Shown piece by piece: positions 1 through 4,498 of a stretch of DNA of 7,905 nucleotides (the stretch's first letter is position 1; each line of letters begins with the position of its first letter). The notes under the pieces were generated by a model. That model saw only the letters and a list, made by a program, of their open reading frames with translations. It had not been told where the DNA came from and made no database searches. The stretch comes from Methanomicrobium sp. (lineage in GTDB: Archaea > Halobacteriota > Methanomicrobia > Methanomicrobiales > Methanomicrobiaceae). Location of the stretch: assembly GCA_017553245.1 (NCBI GenBank), contig JAFZMT010000132.1, positions 1 to 7,905 on the forward strand. Direction: 5' to 3'. A program made the position numbers and the translations under genes.

Positions 1-286
1 CGACCGCGGGCGAGACGCATCCGAGAGGGCTTACGGGGATTTCTTTTCCCTCTTCGGTGCCGGAGAGGATCATCTTGGCGTCAAGGTGCGGTGTGAAGAG
101 AGTATCCTCGGGGGTTGCTCCCGCCGCCGATACGCCTTTTACTGCCGATAACATCGAGTTTCCTATCACCATCGCCGCCAGCGGCTTTGTAAATTTTATG
201 TCAATCGGCTCGGAGAACATTGAGTTTTCCGCGCCGGCGCTTTTTGCGGCGCCTTCCGAATTATTGTGCTTTTTGTCATCCGCCAT
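1..286 (-). CDS. cobT: CobT-like nicotinate-nucleotide:base phosphoribosyltransferase (TIGR00303/UPF0284 type), N-terminal part
   Basis: The first 95 codons lie in the window and the gene continues past position 1. Around residues 41-95 the protein reads GNSMLSAVKGVSAAG, then TPEDTLFTPHLDA and a proline-rich stretch ending SPAV. This matches the start of the archaeal TIGR00303/UPF0284 family, with its 'GN..LS...G.S.AG.TPE.T..TP..DAE' and '.PTPA' pattern. Members are annotated as the archaeal CobT that activates the cobamide lower-ligand base with nicotinate mononucleotide. Residues 1-30 are a polar, probably disordered leader that homologues such as the short Methanocaldococcus protein appear to lack. 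ATG at 286 is preferred because GGTGA (291-295, read on the minus strand) sits four bases upstream. The divergent neighbour is cobS, the next type of step in nucleotide-loop assembly, which supports the call. The catalytic part is outside the window, so activity cannot be judged. Confidence 0.8.
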   Translation of the reverse strand, partial: MADDKKHNNSEGAAKSAGAENSMFSEPIDIKFTKPLAAMVIGNSMLSAVKGVSAAGATPEDTLFTPHLDAKMILSGTEEGKEIPVSPLGCVSPAV

Positions 287-302
287 TATCTCACCCGCAT
301 TC

Positions 303-343
303 TTCAGTAAGTATCCTTCAGTAAGAACCTTTAGTAAGAATCT
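303..343. repeat. Three direct repeats of about 14 bp upstream of the CobT-like gene
   Basis: Copies start at 303 (TTCAGTAAGTATCC), 317 (TTCAGTAAGAACCT) and 331 (TTAGTAAGAATCTG, with one C missing). They share the core TTCAGTAAG. They lie 17-57 bp upstream of the minus-strand start, so on a promoter at about 354-362 they would cover the transcription start and the 5' leader. They could be operator sites or a replication-slippage remnant. Confidence 0.75.
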
Positions 344-353
344 GTTTTATCCG

Positions 354-362
354 ATATAATTT
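354..362 (-). promoter_or_regulatory. Candidate TATA element for the CobT-like gene
   Basis: On the minus strand this reads AAATTATAT, an AT-rich archaeal TATA-like box. A start site about 25 bp downstream would fall near 332, giving a leader of about 46 nt that contains the GGTGA ribosome site at 291-295. Assigned by inspection only. Confidence 0.4.
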
Positions 363-391
363 GATGAGTTTGAACGCCGTTTGTGAAAGAT

Positions 392-414
392 CAATTGTTA
401 TTTCGGCAATTGTT
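392..414. repeat. CAATTGTT direct repeat in the cobT-cobS divergent spacer
   Basis: CAATTGTT occurs at 392-399 and 407-414, 15 bp apart, each centred on the palindrome CAATTG. The pair lies between the two divergent genes and upstream of an AT-rich stretch at 431-450 that could hold the cobS promoter. It may be a protein-binding pair, but such AT-rich octamers also recur by chance. Confidence 0.4.
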
Positions 415-504
415 CTTGTGCTTTCCCGCGATTTACAATAAAATTGAATAAATGCGAGATACAGAATATCTCTCAGAAAGATCTGCGGGATTGTCCGAAA
501 GGAA

Positions 505-552
505 ACGGCGGAGGATACGGCGGAAGAAATGACTGAAGAAATGACTGAAGAG
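505..552 (+). repeat. Four degenerate 12-bp tandem units across the cobS start
   Basis: The units begin at 505, 517, 529 and 541: ACGGCGGAGGAT, ACGGCGGAAGAA, ATGACTGAAGAA and ATGACTGAAGAG. Read in the cobS frame they give TAED, TAEE, MTEE, MTEE. The two ATG triplets are thus repeat copies of one another, and the start codon sits inside the array. This indicates in-frame expansion of an acidic leader by slippage. Confidence 0.75.
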
Positions 553-1425
553 AAGAAAACGGTGAATGCCGATACCGATAATGCGGGCACAGGCGGCGGC
601 GAAGAGACACGGGCAGCGACAGCCGATGCCGTTGCGGAGACTGCCGGAAAGATATCCTTCTTCACCTCGGTAATCGCCGTATTTCAGTTCTTTACGATTC
701 TGCCGCTCGGAACCTGCCGCAATTACGAGGCATTCCCGCGCAGGCTCTATCTGTCGCCGCTTGCGGGGTGGCTTGTGGGCGCGGTCGGCGGCGGCGTCTT
801 TCTGCTCTTCATGCGCCTAAATATGAACGCATTTGCCGCGGTTGCGGCAACAGCGGCGATAATGGTGATCTACGGATTCAACCACTTCGACGGCGTCCTC
901 GACCTGGGCGACGGGCTTATGGCGCACACGAGCCGCGAAAAACGAATCAAGGCGCTTACCGACCAGAACATCGGCGCGGGGGGCACGGCATGCGGAATGT
1001 TTCTGATTTTATTTACGGTCGCCGCCGTACTCTCTATCCCTGCGGAATCGGTCTTCTTCTCGCTCATAATTGCCGAAGTCGCGGCAAAATACGTGCAGGT
1101 GCTCTTTCTGGTATTCGGAAGACCTCTGCGTGAGGGCATGTTCTCTTACCTGCATTCGTTTGCAAAGCGCCGTTTTGCAATCTACGCCCTCATACTCTGT
1201 CTTCCGCTCCTTCTGCTCCCTGTTGCACCCGCGGCATATATCGGTGCGGCGCTCGGAGCGCTTCTGGTCTTCGCCGTTCTTAAAAGCCTCTCCTACAGGC
1301 TGTTCGGCGGCGTTAACGGGGACATTACGGGCGCTTCAAACGAGCTTACAAGGCTCGTCGTCCTGACGATTCTTGCCGCAATACCCGCACTTCCGGTCGG
1401 CATCGCGGGCGGCATTATTATTTAA
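529..1425 (+). CDS. cobS: Adenosylcobinamide-GDP ribazoletransferase (cobalamin 5'-phosphate synthase)
   Basis: CobS joins the activated alpha-ribazole (phosphate) to adenosylcobinamide-GDP in the membrane, the last step of cobamide nucleotide-loop assembly. Family hallmarks are present: FFTILPLG at about 54-61, the acidic motif NHFDGVLDLGDGL at 118-130 with D121, D125 and D128, the following SREKRIKALTDQNIGAGG, and the C-terminal GGVNGDITGASNEL at 260-273. Six to seven hydrophobic segments lie between about 70 and 297. Residues 1-40 are an acidic, Thr/Ala/Gly-rich leader not expected in a roughly 250-residue CobS; the core probably begins near residue 41. The frame is open upstream to 448 but the first ATG is at 529. 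GGAGG (510-514) is 14 nt away, longer than ideal, and ATG 541 or GTG 562 remain possible starts. The divergent CobT-like gene belongs to the same pathway. Confidence 0.95.
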   Translation: MTEEMTEEKKTVNADTDNAGTGGGEETRAATADAVAETAGKISFFTSVIAVFQFFTILPLGTCRNYEAFPRRLYLSPLAGWLVGAVGGGVFLLFMRLNMNAFAAVAATAAIMVIYGFNHFDGVLDLGDGLMAHTSREKRIKALTDQNIGAGGTACGMFLILFTVAAVLSIPAESVFFSLIIAEVAAKYVQVLFLVFGRPLREGMFSYLHSFAKRRFAIYALILCLPLLLLPVAPAAYIGAALGALLVFAVLKSLSYRLFGGVNGDITGASNELTRLVVLTILAAIPALPVGIAGGIII

Positions 1426-1429
1426 GTCA

Positions 1430-1435
1430 TTTTTT
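1430..1435 (+). terminator. Oligo-T terminator candidate after cobS
   Basis: A run of six T begins five bases after the cobS stop, with no hairpin in front of it. Archaeal RNA polymerase can terminate at T-rich tracts, and a separate promoter follows before the next gene. Confidence 0.4.
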
Positions 1436-1453
1436 CGGTCACATTAACAGGTC

Positions 1454-1460
1454 TTTTATA
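1454..1460 (+). promoter_or_regulatory. TATA box of an apparently leaderless promoter
   Basis: TTTTATA is centred about 26 bp upstream of the ATG at 1483, the usual distance from an archaeal TATA box to the transcription start. There is no Shine-Dalgarno sequence in 1461-1482. The mRNA would then begin at or next to the start codon. Confidence 0.6.
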
Positions 1461-1482
1461 GACACAAAACCTCTTTTTATCT

Positions 1483-2343
1483 ATGATCGAAGATCCCGGT
1501 ATGCACATGAAGGGTGGAATCATCACCCAGAAGAATAAGGATTACTGCACAATACGAACCCGAATGCCGGCGGGCATACTCTCAATAGAAAAAATGCGCG
1601 GTCTTGCCGAGATTGCCGAAAAATACGGTCAGACCGAGGTGCATCTGACAACGCGCCAGACAATAGAGATACCCCATATCCACTACACGAAACTCGAAGA
1701 GATAGAGGCGGATCTCCTAAAGAACGGCACCCCCGTAGGCTCGGAGAGGGACGAGATCGTAAACATCGTCGCCTGTCCGGGCACGAACAGGTGCAAATTC
1801 GCCAACATCGACACGATAAGTCTGGCAATGAAACTCGACGAGAAGCTCTTCGGCAAGGAAATGCCCATTAAGCTTCGAATCTCGATATCCGGCTGTCCGT
1901 ATGCCTGCACAAGCCCAATCTTAAACGAGATAGGAATCACGGGGCGCAAAAAGCCGCACAGGACTCCGGGGCTCTGCACGGGCTGCGGTCACTGCGCGGA
2001 GTTCTGCCGCGAATCGGCAATCGAGGTCAAGAACGGCGCCGCCGTAGTCATCGACGGCAAATGCTTCCAGTGCGGCGTCTGTATAGAGTCCTGCCCGTTC
2101 AAACTCATCGACGTCGAGACTCAGGGCTACAGGATTACGGTCGGCGGCAGACGCGGCAGGCATCCGAAACTCGGGCGCGAACTCGTCGAGGTCGAGACCG
2201 AGGAGGAAGTCGTCGAGATTATAGAGAAACTCTCATACTGGATATACCGCCGTGCATGGTCGGGCAGACTCCTCTCCGACCAGCTTGACGACATTCAGTT
2301 CGAGAAGTTTAAGGAAGAGATTCTCTCGAACAGAAAAGAATAA
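1483..2343 (+). CDS. Half-size siroheme sulfite/nitrite reductase-like protein with inserted 2x[4Fe-4S] ferredoxin domain (dsr-LP/Fsr-C type)
   Basis: An N-terminal NIR/SIR ferredoxin-like half domain (about 10-75, with TTRQTIE around R58) precedes the siroheme-[4Fe-4S] ligand motif C98-x5-C104 and C138-x3-C142. Next come two ferredoxin motifs, C165/168/171/175 and C194/197/200/204, and then the C-terminal reductase segment with GGRRGRHPKLG. This order, with a ferredoxin inserted in one reductase repeat, resembles DsrA and the C-terminal half of F420-dependent sulfite reductase. At 286 residues it has a single repeat and no F420H2 dehydrogenase half, matching the small 'dissimilatory sulfite reductase-like proteins' of methanogens. 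Sulfite or nitrite reduction, or another siroheme redox role, is inferred; the electron donor is unknown. ATG 1483 is chosen because a TATA box lies about 26 bp upstream; ATG 1501 and 1507 are alternatives without a better ribosome site. Confidence 0.9.
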   Translation: MIEDPGMHMKGGIITQKNKDYCTIRTRMPAGILSIEKMRGLAEIAEKYGQTEVHLTTRQTIEIPHIHYTKLEEIEADLLKNGTPVGSERDEIVNIVACPGTNRCKFANIDTISLAMKLDEKLFGKEMPIKLRISISGCPYACTSPILNEIGITGRKKPHRTPGLCTGCGHCAEFCRESAIEVKNGAAVVIDGKCFQCGVCIESCPFKLIDVETQGYRITVGGRRGRHPKLGRELVEVETEEEVVEIIEKLSYWIYRRAWSGRLLSDQLDDIQFEKFKEEILSNRKE

Positions 2344-2350
2344 TTGTCTA

Positions 2351-2370
2351 TTATTTTTTTATTTTCTTAT
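2351..2370 (+). terminator. T-rich terminator after the reductase-like gene
   Basis: The spacer between the convergent genes is T-rich on the plus strand, with seven T at 2354-2360 and further T runs to 2370. This suits termination of the plus-strand transcript. On the minus strand it is A-rich, so it would not serve the facing gene. Confidence 0.5.
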
Positions 2371-2379
2371 TTGGCTTTA

Positions 2380-2682
2380 TTACATGTCATACATTGATGT
2401 ATAGCCCGCGCCCGCGTCATCCTCACAGAGTATGGCGGAACCGTCGCGTATGAGGGTATTAAACATCATTGCCGCGTTCATCAATTCTTCATCCGGCGTG
2501 TTTCCGCGCTTTATTCCCGCCAGCTTCTCCTTCTGGGGTGTGGGGAAGACACGCTTGCCTACCTTGACGCCGTTGCAGAATTTACAGTAAGCGCATCGGC
2601 TGTACACGGAAACCTCCTTATCTGCGCACTTTACGGTCACTTTGTCTTTGACGGGATCTCTGATCAATTCTAATGTCTTCAT
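2380..2682 (-). CDS. Small cysteine-rich protein of unknown function (CxxCxxC motif)
   Basis: I do not recognise a family. The protein is 100 residues, soluble, with no signal or membrane segment. It carries a compact C-A-Y-C-K-F-C motif (about residues 31-37), one cysteine before it (VKCADKE) and one near the end (ILCEDD), so five in total. This could bind a metal or an Fe-S cluster, or support thiol chemistry, but four well-spaced ligands of a known type are not evident. The N-terminal part (MKTLELIRDPVKDKVTV) looks like a beta-rich start and the middle is basic. ATG at 2682 is preferred over an upstream TTG (2703): there is no ribosome site for either, and a TATA-like box lies 25 bp before 2682, suggesting a leaderless message. 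It converges on the siroheme protein gene and is divergent from EF-1alpha, so neither is an operon partner. Confidence 0.75.
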   Translation of the reverse strand: MKTLELIRDPVKDKVTVKCADKEVSVYSRCAYCKFCNGVKVGKRVFPTPQKEKLAGIKRGNTPDEELMNAAMMFNTLIRDGSAILCEDDAGAGYTSMYDM

Positions 2683-2703
2683 TAAAAAAAGATGTACAGC
2701 CAA

Positions 2704-2710
2704 TATTATA
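2704..2710 (-). promoter_or_regulatory. TATA box for the small cysteine-rich gene
   Basis: On the minus strand this reads TTATAAT, centred at about 2707. Its distance to ATG 2682 is about 25 bp. With only a T-rich run between them, a leaderless transcript is the simplest reading. Confidence 0.5.
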
Positions 2711-2767
2711 AGTATTTGCCTCTTTTACCGCGGCATTTTACCGACGCCGCACCCGACAGGCACACAA

Positions 2768-2802
2768 CGAAATGTTTTATACCACTGATTTCCATATATA
2801 AG
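2768..2802 (+). promoter_or_regulatory. EF-1alpha promoter region with two possible TATA boxes
   Basis: CGAAATG followed by TTTTATA (2775-2781) resembles an archaeal BRE plus TATA arrangement and predicts a start near 2803. A second strong box, CATATATAAG (2793-2802), predicts a start near 2823. The leader would be about 64 or 44 nt. Which box is used cannot be told by eye. Confidence 0.6.
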
Positions 2803-2814
2803 ATACTCGTATCT
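2801..2814. promoter_or_regulatory. Perfect 14-bp inverted repeat in the EF-1alpha promoter
   Basis: AGATAC-TC-GTATCT is a perfect dyad with a 2-bp spacer. It abuts the second TATA box and sits where the transcription start from the first box would fall. In archaea this is a typical place for a dimeric repressor site. Function is inferred from position only. Confidence 0.45.
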
Positions 2815-2855
2815 ATGCGATCAGGCGTAATTCGTCTGTCGTTAGTTGATATATT

Positions 2856-2860
2856 GAGGT
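2856..2860 (+). promoter_or_regulatory. Ribosome binding site deciding the EF-1alpha start
   Basis: GAGGT touches the first ATG (2861) directly but is six bases from the second ATG (2867). The second is therefore the likely start, giving the usual [11 protein letters not shown]-terminus. Confidence 0.75.
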
Positions 2861-2866
2861 ATGATT

Positions 2867-4144
2867 ATGGCAAACGAGAAGCCACACATGAATCTGGCTG
2901 TGATCGGTCACATCGATCACGGAAAGTCCACAACTGTAGGACGTTTATTATTTGAGACCGGTGCTGTGCCCGCGCACATCATTGAGAACTACCGTAAAGA
3001 AGCCGCCGAGAAAGGAAAGGCATCCTTCGAGTTCGCATGGGTAATGGATAACCTGAAGGAAGAGCGTGAGCGCGGTATCACAATCGATATCGCACACAAG
3101 AGATTCGATACCGAGAAGTTCTACTTCACCGTTGTAGACTGCCCGGGTCACCGCGACTTCATCAAGAACATGATCACAGGTGCATCACAGGCTGATGCGG
3201 CACTCCTTGTCGTCGCTGCAACCGACGGTCCGATGGAGCAGACAAAAGAGCACGTCTTCCTTTCAAAGACACTCGGTATCAACCAGCTCATCATCGGTAT
3301 CAACAAGATTGATGCAGTCAACTACGACCAGAAGAAATACGAGGAAGTCAAGCAGAAAGTCTCTGACCTCATCAAGATGGTCGGATTCAACCCGGCAAAC
3401 ATCCCGTTCATCCCGATGTCCTCATTCAACGGTGACAACATCGCAAAGAAGTCCGACAAGACCCCGTGGTACTCAGGACCCACACTTCTTGAGGCACTCA
3501 ACCAGCTTACAACACCCGACCTTCCGACATCACTTCCGTTCAGACTTCCTGTTCAGGATGTCTACTCAATCTCGGGTATCGGAACCGTTCCTGTAGGACG
3601 TGTCGAGACCGGTATCATGAAGAAGGGTATGAAAGTCGCTTTCATGCCGGCTAACAAGGATGGAGAGGTCAAGTCCATTGAGATGCACCACGAAGAGCAC
3701 CCCGAAGCACTTCCGGGTGACAACGTCGGATTCAACGTCCGCGGTATCAACAAGGGCGACATCAGACGCGGAGATGTCTGCGGTCCTGTAGAGCATCCGC
3801 CTTCAGTTGCAGAGGAATTCACTGCACAGATCGTCGTTCTCCAGCACCCCAGCGCAATCACGGTCGGATACACACCCGTATTCCACTGCCACACGGCACA
3901 GATTGCATGTACATTCGTCGAACTTCAGAAGAAGCTTGACCCGCGTACAGGTGCGGTCAAGGAAGAGAACCCGACATTCCTCAAGGCAGGAGATGCAGCA
4001 ATCGTCAAGTTCCGCCCGGTTCAGCCGATGGTTATCGAGAACTTCAAAGAGATTCCGCAGCTCGGAAGATTCGCTATCCGTGATATGGGTTCAACAATTG
4101 CCGCAGGTATGTGTCTGAGCATCACACAGAAACAGATGAGATAA
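2867..4144 (+). CDS. tuf: Translation elongation factor 1-alpha (archaeal EF-Tu)
   Basis: This cytoplasmic GTPase delivers aminoacyl-tRNA to the ribosome. All G motifs are intact: P-loop GHIDHGKS at 14-21, the effector loop GITID at 70-74 with T72, DCPGH at 91-95, NKID at 146-149 and MSSFNGDN at 184-191. Domains 2 and 3 follow to residue 425, a normal length for a methanogen protein. Codon use is biased (many GCA for Ala and GGT for Gly, where cobS uses GCG, GCC and GGC), as expected for a highly expressed gene. In many archaea EF-1alpha follows S12, S7 and EF-2; here it is first, with its own promoter, and only S10 follows, so the str cluster is split. S10 starts 31 bp downstream. Confidence 0.98.
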   Translation: MANEKPHMNLAVIGHIDHGKSTTVGRLLFETGAVPAHIIENYRKEAAEKGKASFEFAWVMDNLKEERERGITIDIAHKRFDTEKFYFTVVDCPGHRDFIKNMITGASQADAALLVVAATDGPMEQTKEHVFLSKTLGINQLIIGINKIDAVNYDQKKYEEVKQKVSDLIKMVGFNPANIPFIPMSSFNGDNIAKKSDKTPWYSGPTLLEALNQLTTPDLPTSLPFRLPVQDVYSISGIGTVPVGRVETGIMKKGMKVAFMPANKDGEVKSIEMHHEEHPEALPGDNVGFNVRGINKGDIRRGDVCGPVEHPPSVAEEFTAQIVVLQHPSAITVGYTPVFHCHTAQIACTFVELQKKLDPRTGAVKEENPTFLKAGDAAIVKFRPVQPMVIENFKEIPQLGRFAIRDMGSTIAAGMCLSITQKQMR

Positions 4145-4158
4145 TTACCTCAACAATA

Positions 4159-4165
4159 TTTTTTT
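4159..4165 (+). terminator. T7 tract between EF-1alpha and S10
   Basis: Seven T lie directly before the S10 ribosome site. This could give partial termination after EF-1alpha, lowering S10 relative to the far more abundant EF-1alpha while still allowing read-through. No hairpin precedes it. Confidence 0.3.
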
Positions 4166-4175
4166 GGTGACCAAA

Positions 4176-4484
4176 ATGCAGAAAGCCCGAATTCGTCTGT
4201 CCGGTACAGATTTCGCAAAAGTAGAGATGGTCTGCGACCGCATTAAGGAGATCGCAGAACGCACAGGTGTTAACCTTGCAGGACCTGTTCCGCTCCCGAC
4301 AAAGAGAATGGTTGTCCCTATCAGAAAGAGTCCTGATGGAGAAGGTACGGCTACCTGGGACCGCTGGCAGATGCGTGTCCACAAGAGACTAATTGATCTT
4401 GATGCAGACGAACGTGCACTCAGACAACTGATGCGCATTCAGGTTCCAAAGGACATCGGCATTGAGATAGTTCTCGAAAACTAA
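4176..4484 (+). CDS. rpsJ: Small ribosomal subunit protein S10 (archaeal uS10)
   Basis: A 102-residue protein beginning [13 protein letters not shown], with the conserved [18 protein letters not shown] loop that reaches into the 30S head and the C-terminal [18 protein letters not shown]. Length and sequence are typical of archaeal S10. The start at 4176 is set by GGTGA (4166-4170) five bases upstream; in-frame TTG (4164) and GTG (4167) would overlap that site. It follows EF-1alpha by 31 bp, a conserved archaeal gene pair, and its stop is only 14 bp before the next start, so the three genes probably share a transcript. Confidence 0.98.
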   Translation: MQKARIRLSGTDFAKVEMVCDRIKEIAERTGVNLAGPVPLPTKRMVVPIRKSPDGEGTATWDRWQMRVHKRLIDLDADERALRQLMRIQVPKDIGIEIVLEN

Positions 4485-4486
4485 GT

Positions 4487-4492
4487 GGGAGG
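4487..4492 (+). promoter_or_regulatory. Strong ribosome binding site for the TTG-started Agl23-like gene
   Basis: GGGAGG lies immediately after the rpsJ stop and six bases before TTG at 4499. The good match and spacing decide for this rare start; there is no suitable ATG nearby. Confidence 0.75.
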
Positions 4493-4498
4493 CGGCAA

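Noticed and set aside
57..359. Plus-strand open frame of 100 residues
   Set aside because: It lies opposite the CobT-like gene, whose minus-strand translation matches a known family; this frame has no recognisable pattern and no ribosome site.
287..528. Cobalamin riboswitch upstream of cobS
   Set aside because: No B12-box-like sequence or plausible multi-helix aptamer is visible, and the spacer is short and AT-rich; such riboswitches are also rare in archaea.
318..665. Minus-strand open frame of 115 residues over the cobS leader
   Set aside because: The product is Ser/Val/Ala-rich low complexity, the antisense shadow of the acidic CobS leader and the spacer.
1921..2163. Minus-strand open frame inside the siroheme protein gene
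   Set aside because: It is opposite the ferredoxin-motif region, whose cysteine pattern shows the plus strand to be coding.
2683..2703. Upstream TTG start for the small cysteine-rich protein
   Set aside because: It lacks a ribosome site and would overlap the TATA-like box that is correctly spaced for ATG 2682.
3180..3596. Plus-strand open frame of 138 residues inside EF-1alpha
   Set aside because: It is an out-of-frame Ser/Arg/Thr-rich reading of the EF-1alpha coding sequence.
4164..4175. TTG or GTG start for S10 before the ATG at 4176
   Set aside because: These codons overlap the GGTGA ribosome site, and homologues begin MQKARIRL.
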